DNA of 17,005 nt, taken from the NCBI GenBank assembly GCA_938049795.1, contig CALLCD010000144.1, positions 1 to 17,005 of the forward strand, read 5' to 3'. This stretch comes from an uncultured Hyphomonadaceae bacterium. Its GTDB lineage: Bacteria > Pseudomonadota > Alphaproteobacteria > Caulobacterales > Hyphomonadaceae. The notes below the pieces were generated by a model. It was given only the letters and a program-made list of their open reading frames with translations. It made no database searches and was not told where the DNA came from. Every line of letters begins with the position of its first letter. Within the stretch, counting starts at the first letter, position 1. Below, piece by piece: positions 8,140 through 15,002 of this stretch. Made by a program: the position numbers and the translations under genes.

Positions 8140-9692
8140 ATCGGTGTGCTTTCAATATGGAGCGTGGTGTTGTGACGCCGGATGAAGCTGCGTGCGGGTG
8201 TCAGCTCTTCGGGGAAGTCTCTGCGGAAATGGCCGCCGCGGCTTTCCTTGCGGGCAAGGGCGGGCGCGGCGATGAGTTTTGCGGCTGTCAGCGCGCGGGC
8301 GGGGCCGTATTGGTCTTGAGCGTCCTCGATCCATGACAGTAGCGAGGATAGGCCCTCCCGATCGCGGACAACGCCGCAATGCTCGGCCATTTTCAGGCGT
8401 AGGGCTTGCAGCGTCTCATAGGGTAGATCGGCGGGGATAATTGTGCGGGAGGTTTTGGGCGCATCGAGGTCGGCGTGGCGTAGGCGGAGGGAAATGCGAT
8501 GGGCGAAGACGACTGCTTCGAGCAGAGAATTGGACGCGAGCCGGTTGGCGCCATGTGCGCCGGTTGAGGCGCATTCGCCGCAGACCGACAGCCCGTTCAG
8601 GCTCGACCGGCCCCAGAAATCGGACACGATGCCGCCCATATGATAATGCGCCGCCGTCGAGATCGGCATGGGCATATTGCGCGGATCAATCCCGGCTAAG
8701 CGGCAGGCATTGAACACGGTGGGGAAGTGTTCGGGGAAGTCTGCGCCGACGGCTTTGGTGGCGTCGAGAAAGGTGCCGCGTCCGGCCAGACGTTCCGAAT
8801 GTATGGCGCGGGCCACCTCGTCGCGCGGGGCGAGTTCTGCGTCTTTGTGGTAGCGGGCCATAAAGGCGGCACCATCGGCATTGCGCAAGACCGAGCCTTC
8901 GCCGCGCAGGGCTTCTGTGGCGAGGGGGGCGGGGTCGCGGTCTACGTCGAGGGCGGTGGGGTGGAACTGGACAAATTCGGTGTCCGCAATCAGCGCGCCG
9001 ACATCAAACGCCATCGCCAGAGCATCGCCGCGTGCGCCCGCTGGATTTGTGGTGACTTTGAACAGGCCGCCTGTGCCGCCGGTGCACAGGACGGTTTCGC
9101 GGGCGGTGTGGGTTGCCAGTCGGCCATCGCTGAAGCGCAATGCGACGCCTGCCACGCGTCCGGTCTCGTCTTGCAACAGACTGACGGCGCGGGCGGTTTC
9201 GATCAGAGAGATGGACGGGGTTTGTTTGGCCGCCGCTGTCAGTGCATCCATGATGGCTTTGCCGGCCAGATCGCCTGCAACGCGCGCGACGCGGGGGCGC
9301 GAATGGGCCGCTTCAAGTGAGAGGGCGAGCGCGCCGTCCGGTGTACGGTCGAAGGGGACGCCGAGCTTTAACAGGTCCATGACCCGTGCTGCGCCTTCGC
9401 TTGCGATCAGATGCGCGACGGTTTTATCGACAAGGCCAGCGCCGGCAAGCTCGGTGTCTCTGGCATGGGCTTCGGCGGTGTCGGTGGGGTCGAGCGCTGC
9501 GGCGAGCCCGCCTTGTGCCCAAGCTGAAGATGCGGCGGTGCCAATTGGGGAGGGGGAGACGATTGTGCATTTGCGCGGGGCGAGGCTGAGCGCGAGGAAC
9601 AGTCCGGCAAGTCCCGCGCCGACGATCAGAACATCGGTTTCAGGTCCGCTGCCCGCTTCTGCGGTTAAGTCCTGGGCTGATGGTCCGGTCAT
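8136..9692 (-). CDS. nadB: L-aspartate oxidase
   Basis: FAD-dependent oxidation of L-aspartate to iminoaspartate, the first step of NAD synthesis; the product is handed to NadA. The 518 aa show the dinucleotide fold VGAGLAG (24-30), SSAWAQGG (55-62), the HSRPRVARVAGD block, EFVQFHPTAL, EALRGEGSVLRN, RDEVARAI with the catalytic-type Arg, AAHYHMGGI and GECASTGAHGANRLASNSLL. All are characteristic of NadB within the fumarate reductase/succinate dehydrogenase flavoprotein superfamily. The AHGANRLASNSLLEAVVF stretch favours NadB over SdhA/FrdA. The start ATG overlaps the P3 stop as ATGA (9689-9692), and the stop overlaps the start of nadC the same way. Confidence 0.97.
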   Translation of the reverse strand: MTGPSAQDLTAEAGSGPETDVLIVGAGLAGLFLALSLAPRKCTIVSPSPIGTAASSAWAQGGLAAALDPTDTAEAHARDTELAGAGLVDKTVAHLIASEGAARVMDLLKLGVPFDRTPDGALALSLEAAHSRPRVARVAGDLAGKAIMDALTAAAKQTPSISLIETARAVSLLQDETGRVAGVALRFSDGRLATHTARETVLCTGGTGGLFKVTTNPAGARGDALAMAFDVGALIADTEFVQFHPTALDVDRDPAPLATEALRGEGSVLRNADGAAFMARYHKDAELAPRDEVARAIHSERLAGRGTFLDATKAVGADFPEHFPTVFNACRLAGIDPRNMPMPISTAAHYHMGGIVSDFWGRSSLNGLSVCGECASTGAHGANRLASNSLLEAVVFAHRISLRLRHADLDAPKTSRTIIPADLPYETLQALRLKMAEHCGVVRDREGLSSLLSWIEDAQDQYGPARALTAAKLIAAPALARKESRGGHFRRDFPEELTPARSFIRRHNTTLHIESTPI

Positions 9693-10138
9693 GAGACGGG
9701 CAGAGCCTCATCGCGCCAGAAGATGACCGGCGCGGTATAGAATCGGTCCTGCCAGAGCCCTGTCATTTGCGTGGGGCTGTCGGGTTCGACGATGAAATGG
9801 TCGGGGGCGTAGTTTGAGGCTGGATAGCCATCGGTCAGGCTGGCGATGACGGTCGAGCGGATGATGTATTTCGGGCCGGTGGGGATGATCCGGCAGGTCT
9901 GGTCGATTTGCCAGCTCCGGTCGGGATCACGCCCGCATGTTTCGGTGGAGATGAAGCTGCAAGTGCGGATATTGTCGTCGTCGGCGGATGAGATCGACAT
10001 ATTGCCGGTGATGGTGCAGCCCTTGCGCTTGATTTCGGTTTTGAACGACCATGCGCCGCCAATGTCCTGGCCAAAGCTTGCGGGCGCGTAGAGCCCTGAG
10101 GCGATGAGAGCGCTGGCGATGTATGGGCCCTTGATCAC
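9689..10138 (-). CDS. small secreted four-cysteine protein, paralogue P3
   Basis: I do not recognise the family. The GTG at 10138 is preferred. It overlaps the P2 stop as GTGA, has GAAGG nine bases ahead, and gives a clean signal peptide (VIKGPYIASALIASGLYAPASFG, cut before QD). An ATG at 10165 would put an Arg-rich stretch in front and overlap P2 by 31 bases. The mature part of about 126 aa has GAWSF near its start. Then come C-x3-G (GCTITG), C-x7-C (CSFISTETC), W-x3-Q-x-C (WQIDQTC) and YAPDHF, the same order as in P1 and P2. The four conserved cysteines suggest two disulfides in the periplasm or outside. It is the most divergent of the three. nadB follows by ATGA overlap. The function is unknown. 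Confidence 0.8.
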   Translation of the reverse strand: MIKGPYIASALIASGLYAPASFGQDIGGAWSFKTEIKRKGCTITGNMSISSADDDNIRTCSFISTETCGRDPDRSWQIDQTCRIIPTGPKYIIRSTVIASLTDGYPASNYAPDHFIVEPDSPTQMTGLWQDRFYTAPVIFWRDEALPVS

Positions 10139-10578
10139 GAGGTGACGCCTTCGTCGCGTATCCATTCGGTTTTGTAGACATCATAGGAGTGGAGCGCGCC
10201 GAACATTCTGCGGTTTGAATCGATGGTTAGCAAGAAATTGTCTGGCAGATAGCTGTCTGTTGCATCCGCGCCGAGGAATTCGACGATTTCAGAACGGATC
10301 ACGAGCCGGTTGCTGCTGCTTGGGGTGGCGGTGCAGGTCTGCCGGACGGTCCAGTCAAGCGCGCCGCAGGCCTGATGGGCGGTCAGTTCGCAGACATAGC
10401 TGCCGTCTTCTTCGGGCACGGGGGAGATGCGCGCAATGCCGGTAAATTCGCACCCGGACCCAATCCATGCTTTGAACGTCCAGCTTCCGGCAAATTCGGG
10501 CGGCTGAGCGTGTGCGTGTGTGCCGAGCCCTCCCAAAAGGGCGGTTGCGAGCATGAAAATACGCAGAAACCGGATCAT
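10135..10578 (-). CDS. small secreted four-cysteine protein, paralogue P2
   Basis: Unrecognised 147-aa protein, paralogous to its neighbours. The signal peptide MIRFLRIFMLATALLGGLGT ends in HAHA, with cleavage before QPP. The mature part shows GSWTF, C-x3-G (GCEFTG), C-x7-C (CELTAHQAC), W-x3-Q-x-C (WTVRQTC), an I-R-S-E-I strand and YLPDNF. A GxW motif near the N-terminus, many beta-prone stretches and paired cysteines could fit a small lipocalin-like or beta-barrel fold, but this is a guess from pattern only. The start is secure: AGAGG lies 7 bases ahead and the ATG overlaps the P1 stop as ATGA (10575-10578). The P3 start overlaps its own stop. Confidence 0.85.
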   Translation of the reverse strand: MIRFLRIFMLATALLGGLGTHAHAQPPEFAGSWTFKAWIGSGCEFTGIARISPVPEEDGSYVCELTAHQACGALDWTVRQTCTATPSSSNRLVIRSEIVEFLGADATDSYLPDNFLLTIDSNRRMFGALHSYDVYKTEWIRDEGVTS

Positions 10579-11042
10579 GATATGGCCTCTTCGCGTCTGA
10601 TAAACTCGACCCCCGCCGAGACTGAGGAGATAATCTGTCCATACATGCGGCTTGCCGATGCAATGGTCAGAGTGAAATGGTCGGGCAGGTAGGAGCCGGT
10701 GAATGTGTCCGCTTCGATAAAGTTGACAATGGAAGACTGGATTGCCAGCCGGTCGCCGCTCTGCTCAATCGCGCAGACTTGTTCGACAATCCAGCGATCT
10801 TGCCCGATACAGGCTTCGATGGCGGTAAATGCGCAGGCAAGGCCGCCGGTCTCCGGATCGGGCCGGATTCGCATCTCTCCGGACATTTGGCAGGTGTCAC
10901 CGCGATAGGGAACGGACTGGAAACTCCAGCTTCCAAGCGCGCTTTGCGCCGCCTCATCAGGGCTTTGGGCGCTAACGAGGGACGGGCTCGCGCCCAGCAG
11001 TGTCGCGCAAATCAGTCCGGCAAGAGATCGGGATCGGGTCAC
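10575..11042 (-). CDS. small secreted four-cysteine protein, paralogue P1
   Basis: First of three tandem paralogues, 155 aa, family not recognised. It starts with GTG (11042), giving VTRSRSLAGLICATLLGASP and on to LVSA, a typical signal peptide cut before QSP. The mature part has GSWSF, C-x3-G (TCQMSG), C-x7-C (CAFTAIEAC), W-x3-Q-x-C (WIVEQVC), IQSSIV and YLPDHF, then MYG. Among the three, P1 and P2 look closest (both YLPD-F and M-[YF]-G). nadA ends 50 bp upstream with no evident terminator in the gap, so cotranscription with nadA is likely. GTG initiation with only a weak AGGTAGAG ahead suggests modest translation. There is no lipobox and no membrane segment other than the signal. Confidence 0.82.
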   Translation of the reverse strand: MTRSRSLAGLICATLLGASPSLVSAQSPDEAAQSALGSWSFQSVPYRGDTCQMSGEMRIRPDPETGGLACAFTAIEACIGQDRWIVEQVCAIEQSGDRLAIQSSIVNFIEADTFTGSYLPDHFTLTIASASRMYGQIISSVSAGVEFIRREEAIS

Positions 11043-11092
11043 TTTGAAAGTCTCTACCTGTCTTGTTCCAGTCCAGTTTCAGTGTGACCCTT

Positions 11093-12259
11093 TCAGGCGT
11101 CCACGGCAAGGCGCGGCGTGCTGACAAGTTCAATGTCGAGCGGCTTGAGGCCGGTCTCGAAATCGAGCGGTTTTTCCATTTTGGGCAAAGCCAGCATGGC
11201 GTCAATCGCCGCTTTTGCGTCAATCCGGATGTCTTCGGGAATGGTCACTTCATGGGTCATGTTTGTGAGACATTCATAGATGTTCTCCAGCGTAATTCGC
11301 TTCATGTGCGGGCACAGATTGCAGGGCCGGACAAAGTTCACATCGGGGTTTTCCGCTGCCACATTGTCACTCATGGAACATTCGGTCAGCAGCACGACTT
11401 TGGCTGGCGCGCGTTCGGAGACATAGTTTGCCAATGCGGCGGTTGAGCCGGCATAGTCGGCGGCCTCGAGCACATCGGGTGGGCATTCGGGGTGTGCGAG
11501 AATGACGACGCCCGGATGGGCTTCGCGTAGGGCCTCGACATCGTCGGCGCTGAACAGTTCGTGGACTTCACATGCGCCCGGCCATGTCATGATTTTGATG
11601 TCCGTCATCGCGGCGACATTGCGGGCGAGGAACTGGTCGGGGACGAGGATGACGCGATCTGAGCCGAACTCGGCGGCGACATGTTCGACCACTTGAACGG
11701 CATTCGACGAGGTGCAGGTGATGTGGCATTCCGCTTTCACATCGGCGGTCGTGTTGACATAGGTGACGATCGGCACGCCCGGATAGGTCTCTTTGATCAG
11801 CTTCACATCTTCGCCCGTGATTGAGGCGGCCAGCGAACAGCCCGCGCGCAGATCGGGGATCAGGACGGTCTTTTCAGGCGCGAGAATCTTCGAGGTTTCG
11901 GCCATGAAGTGGACGCCGCCCTGAACGATAATATCGGCCTCGACCTTGGCCGCCTCGCGCGCCAATTGCAGACTGTCGCCGCGAAAGTCGCCAACCAGCC
12001 GGAAAATGTCGGGTGTCATATAATTGTGCGCCAGAATAACCGCGTTCTTCTCGCGCTTGAGCCGGTTGACCGCAGCCACAAGCGGGGCGATGGCGGGCCA
12101 TTCAATCGGGGTGATGAAATCGCTGGCAAGCTCGTAGAGATGGTCGGTTTCGGCTTTGACCGCATCATCATAGACAAGGCCGAGCGCGGTGCTGGTCTCG
12201 TTCGAACGTGTGGGGGTTGGCGGGGCGCAGCCCGGACCGGCATCAATTAATCTGGCCAT
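11093..12259 (-). CDS. nadA: quinolinate synthase
   Basis: Condenses iminoaspartate (from NadB) with dihydroxyacetone phosphate to quinolinate, using an oxygen-sensitive [4Fe-4S] cluster held by three cysteines. The 388 aa show AHNYM (77-81), GDSLQLA (94-100), AGCSLA with Cys141, TYVNTTADVKA (from 166), TSSNA (183-187), WPGACEVH with Cys230, ECSMSDN, and RPCNLCPHMK, where Cys316 is the probable third ligand. This is the long NadA type, with about 50 extra N-terminal residues before the catalytic core. The ATG at 12259 has GGAG ten bases ahead. It is the first gene of the nad unit and lies directly behind a promoter with a palindromic operator-like element. Confidence 0.96.
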   Translation of the reverse strand: MARLIDAGPGCAPPTPTRSNETSTALGLVYDDAVKAETDHLYELASDFITPIEWPAIAPLVAAVNRLKREKNAVILAHNYMTPDIFRLVGDFRGDSLQLAREAAKVEADIIVQGGVHFMAETSKILAPEKTVLIPDLRAGCSLAASITGEDVKLIKETYPGVPIVTYVNTTADVKAECHITCTSSNAVQVVEHVAAEFGSDRVILVPDQFLARNVAAMTDIKIMTWPGACEVHELFSADDVEALREAHPGVVILAHPECPPDVLEAADYAGSTAALANYVSERAPAKVVLLTECSMSDNVAAENPDVNFVRPCNLCPHMKRITLENIYECLTNMTHEVTIPEDIRIDAKAAIDAMLALPKMEKPLDFETGLKPLDIELVSTPRLAVDA

Positions 12260-12292
12260 GTGAAATGGTCTCCATCCTTAAGGGGTGAGCCA

Positions 12293-12315
12293 ATTATGCT
12301 CAATATGAGTATAAT
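12293..12315. promoter_or_regulatory. 23-bp palindrome, putative repressor operator of the nad operon
   Basis: The left arm ATTATGCTCA (12293-12302) and the right arm, whose reverse complement is ATTATACTCA (12306-12315), match in nine of ten positions around the centre ATA. The element lies 34 bp before the nadA start and covers the -10 box of the predicted promoter, where binding would block transcription. nadABC operons of some Alphaproteobacteria are assigned to the NadQ (COG4111) regulator. Whether this palindrome is a NadQ site cannot be decided here. No regulator gene lies in the window. Confidence 0.6.
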
Positions 12316-12340
12316 ATGGGTGTGCCTTATCCAACTTCAA
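12311..12340 (-). promoter_or_regulatory. sigma70-like promoter of nadA
   Basis: On the - strand, TTGAAG (12340-12335) and TATTAT (12316-12311) are separated by 18 bp. This puts the transcript start near 12304 and leaves a leader of about 45 bases before the nadA ATG. The -10 hexamer lies inside the right half of the palindrome at 12293-12315. The call is based on sequence match and position only. Confidence 0.5.
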
Positions 12341-12494
12341 GTCATTGTCCCGAATTTGCGGGCGATTGTCTCAGTTCAATATAATCATTCTGAGCAAAAG
12401 CCTTATAGAAGACCGCGCTTGGGGATGCAAGCCACATATTTGGGGAGATGGTCGGTCTATACTCACGTTTTTGGGGGCTTCGAGGGTCAATATT

Positions 12495-12511
12495 TTCACC
12501 CTTGGGGTGAA
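12495..12511. repeat. perfect 7-bp inverted repeat (hairpin)
   Basis: TTCACCC (12495-12501) and GGGTGAA (12505-12511) pair perfectly around a TTG loop. No U-run follows on either strand, so an intrinsic terminator is unlikely. It could be a small structured element or a protein site within the long intergenic region. Confidence 0.4.
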
Positions 12512-12709
12512 TTGTGTTGAACTCGAAAGGGCGTCGTGGGAGCGGATATCTGGATGTTTGATCGGAGATGTTTGCCCTAAATAGATGTGCGCCTGGATTT
12601 TCGCGGTGCTGGTGAGCAAGGGGGATGCAAAATCGGGCTATATTGGCCTAGGATTTGCTTCGATTGCGTCTGACAATGGGCTTGAGACATAATTCGGTCG
12701 ATATGTGTC

Positions 12710-12738
12710 AATAAACCTCTTGCTATCTGAGGTTTGTT
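12710..12738. repeat. inverted repeat upstream of the SGNH/RTX gene
   Basis: AAACCTC (12713-12719) pairs with GAGGTTT (12729-12735) around a nine-base loop. Adding one T-G wobble and two A-T pairs outside extends it to about 10 bp. It lies about 80 bp before the SGNH/RTX start codon and could be an operator or an mRNA leader hairpin. No poly-U tail follows. Confidence 0.4.
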
Positions 12739-12816
12739 GGCGATTTCAGGTGGTAAACTCGCAGAAAGCGGGGGCAGCTTAGAGGCTGTTTATGCAGTAG
12801 GTGGAACGGGCCGGTT

Positions 12817-14940
12817 ATGGCAATTGAACAAGACGATGTTTCGCAGGATGATGTGGTCACCGATGCGTCCGCACCAATATCGGTCGCGGGACAGAGCACC
12901 CATGCGCAGGTGTCGGGCAATACGATCTCTTTCGCTGGCGAGTCCGGAGGGCGCTTTGTTGATCTGGCAAATGGCGAGTATGCCACCCCTCTGCGTATTT
13001 TACCTTTGGGAGACTCGATCACATTCGGGATCTCGCAAACCCCTCGAGACAATAATGACAATTCGATCGGCGGCTATCGCGACGATCTTTTCAACCTGCT
13101 GACCGATAGCGGTGTTCTGGTTGATTTTGTGGGTGGACGCTCGACGGGCCCTGATACGCTGCTCGATACTGATCATCAGGGCACTCCGGGTCTCCGGGCG
13201 GATATGATTCGGCAGGATTTGGTCGGGCAGATCGGTTCGTTCAATCCGGATGTGGTTCTCCTGATGGCGGGCACGAATGATCTACGGCAAGATCCGTTCA
13301 ATTCCGGCGTGACCACCCCGCAAGACCTGCTGGGGATTATCGAAATTGTTACGAACAATAATCCCAATGCCCAAATATTTGTCTCGACCTTGTTGCCGTT
13401 CGAAACCGATGGTGGACGCAATGACGCCGCCCAAGGGGTCCGCACCCAAGCCAATCAGGGCATTGTTGATCTCGTTGCACAGCTGAACGCGTCAGGGCGG
13501 ACAAATATCCATCTGGTCGATATTGGCAGCCTCCCGCTCGGGTTCATTTCTGACATTCCCGGAGATGTTGGCATTCACCCGACTGAAGCGGGCTATGCTG
13601 AAATTGCGCGGCTCTGGTTTGAGGCGCTTGGGAGTGTTTTCGGGACTGGACGCGGCGATTTGCTGGGGAGTGGGAATACGGTTGACGGATCGGTCCAGAA
13701 CATTGTCGGTGCGGATGGTGGGGACTTCTTGATTGGTGACGGCCGGGCAAACACTATTGACGGGCGGGGCGGCAATGATCTGATTGATGGCGGGGCCGGT
13801 AATGACACGATAAGTACCGGCGCGGGCACTGATATTGTGCTGGCGTCGGCAGGCCGTGACATCATTACTGATCTTTCTGCCAATGACCGGATCGAGTTGG
13901 CGAGCGGGACTTTCTATATCGGAGAGGCCGGGTTTGGCGGGGTCGCAGGACAGGTTCGCTCTTTTCGCAGCAGCGGACAGACGATTATCGAGACAGATCG
14001 GACGGGAGACGGTGTTGCCGATAGCGTGATTACGCTGAGCAATGGCGAATTTGTTTTTGAGACGGAGACCAATTTTGGGGCTGTGCAGTTGCAGATTGCC
14101 GTGTCGGCGTCACCTCCACCACCTCCACCTCCGCCTCCGCCGCCTCCGGCGGGGATTGGCGACAATCTGATTGTGAACGGGGATTTTGAGGACAATGGCA
14201 TTGTCGGTGACGGGTTCGGTTTTTTCAGCTCTTTGTCGAGTTGGGTTGCCACATCCGGTCAATTCGAAATTCAGGAGGGTGTGAACGCGCTGAGTGATTT
14301 CGGGGTGTCTGGCAATGGGGTGCTCGAGCTTGCCTCTTCGAGCAATGCCGGCATTGCGCAGACCGTAACGGTCGGGACCGGACAGGCCGGTATTTATGAT
14401 CTGAGTTTTCAGTATGCGGAGCGTCGCGATGATCCGGCCTCGGCGGTGCTTGATGTTGTGGTCGATGGTGTTGTTGTTGCGACGCTGAACGGGCAGTCTG
14501 CTGGACGCATAAATGACTTCAATATCGAAGTTGAATTGACAGAGGGTGCGCATACGATCGGCTTTGTCGAACGGGGTCAAAATGATGGACGCGGCACGCT
14601 GCTTGATGATGTTTCTCTGGTTTTTGACCGGGATATCGGGACCGGGCTACCAGATCTGAGCCGCCGGGTGGATGGCGAGGATCACCAGCCGATATTGCTG
14701 GTGCGTGATATTGATGCGTTGGCTGAAGTGGATGATGGGGCTTTTGCCTTTACATCGGCTGGCGCAAGTCTGTCTGACCGGGACATTGGGGCCGAAAGTG
14801 ATGCTGGCGATTTTGCCGCTCGCATTTTTACGCAATCGGTGTCGTCTGATCGGGGTGCAGACAGTTCGGCGGTTGAGGTGGCTCTGTTGTGGAACGATTT
14901 CGAGACGTTTTTTGATCAGGATGATTTTTTCTTGCTCTAG
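12817..14940 (+). CDS. SGNH/GDSL hydrolase with RTX repeats, likely type I secreted
   Basis: Modular 707-aa protein. Residues about 57-275 form an SGNH esterase domain: LGDSIT with the nucleophile Ser67, AGTND (151-155), and DVGIHPTEAGY with His254. Residues about 298-350 carry RTX calcium-binding nonapeptides such as GGNDLIDGGAGNDTIS. A run of 12 prolines (433-444) links to a C-terminal beta-rich module (about 449-603, NLIVNGDFEDN to GTLLDDVSLVF) that resembles DUF642-like or carbohydrate-binding modules. The last residues (LWNDFETFFDQDDFFLL) are acidic and aromatic, like type I secretion signals; there is no N-terminal signal peptide. It is probably an extracellular esterase acting on polysaccharide acyl groups or lipids; the substrate is unknown. 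No type I exporter is in the window. The Asp before the catalytic His sits at -4, not the usual -3. AGGTGGA precedes the ATG. Confidence 0.88.
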   Translation: MAIEQDDVSQDDVVTDASAPISVAGQSTHAQVSGNTISFAGESGGRFVDLANGEYATPLRILPLGDSITFGISQTPRDNNDNSIGGYRDDLFNLLTDSGVLVDFVGGRSTGPDTLLDTDHQGTPGLRADMIRQDLVGQIGSFNPDVVLLMAGTNDLRQDPFNSGVTTPQDLLGIIEIVTNNNPNAQIFVSTLLPFETDGGRNDAAQGVRTQANQGIVDLVAQLNASGRTNIHLVDIGSLPLGFISDIPGDVGIHPTEAGYAEIARLWFEALGSVFGTGRGDLLGSGNTVDGSVQNIVGADGGDFLIGDGRANTIDGRGGNDLIDGGAGNDTISTGAGTDIVLASAGRDIITDLSANDRIELASGTFYIGEAGFGGVAGQVRSFRSSGQTIIETDRTGDGVADSVITLSNGEFVFETETNFGAVQLQIAVSASPPPPPPPPPPPPAGIGDNLIVNGDFEDNGIVGDGFGFFSSLSSWVATSGQFEIQEGVNALSDFGVSGNGVLELASSSNAGIAQTVTVGTGQAGIYDLSFQYAERRDDPASAVLDVVVDGVVVATLNGQSAGRINDFNIEVELTEGAHTIGFVERGQNDGRGTLLDDVSLVFDRDIGTGLPDLSRRVDGEDHQPILLVRDIDALAEVDDGAFAFTSAGASLSDRDIGAESDAGDFAARIFTQSVSSDRGADSSAVEVALLWNDFETFFDQDDFFLL

Positions 14941-15002
14941 CGAGCGGCATTGAGTCGGCAAGGGGTTTGTCGGTCTGATGTGTGCCCGTAGACGGCTTTG
15001 CG

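Larger units (their letters stand above)
12260..12816. other. 557-bp region between the divergent nadA and SGNH/RTX genes
   Basis: Both flanking genes point away from it. The 120 bp next to nadA hold the promoter and palindrome described separately. The rest is less GC-rich than the genes and has two hairpin-forming inverted repeats (12495-12511 and 12710-12738). Open frames of 79-86 codons occur on both strands (for example 12345-12584 and 12371-12619), but they overlap each other, lack ribosome sites and have no recognisable protein character, so none is called. No tRNA, IS end or direct-repeat array was seen. A clear promoter for the SGNH/RTX gene was not found. Confidence 0.6.

Noticed and set aside
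8881..9726. Open frame of 281 codons on the + strand opposite nadB
   Set aside because: It is rich in Ala, Ser and Arg, has no family motif, and sits opposite a nadB with every diagnostic motif intact.
12458..12465. TATACTCA, identical to the inner eight bases of one arm of the nadA palindrome, as a second operator
   Set aside because: It is a single half-site with no partner arm beside it; an 8-base match within a 557-bp AT-richer region can occur by chance.
12345..12619. Overlapping small frames on both strands in the nadA-SGNH/RTX gap
   Set aside because: They have no ribosome sites, no signal peptide or domain character, and conflict with each other; they are not supportable as genes.
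14113..14148. C-rich stretch of CCT/CCA/CCG triplets as a DNA repeat or recombination site
   Set aside because: It is the in-frame polyproline hinge of the SGNH/RTX protein, written with mixed proline codons, and is explained as a protein linker.
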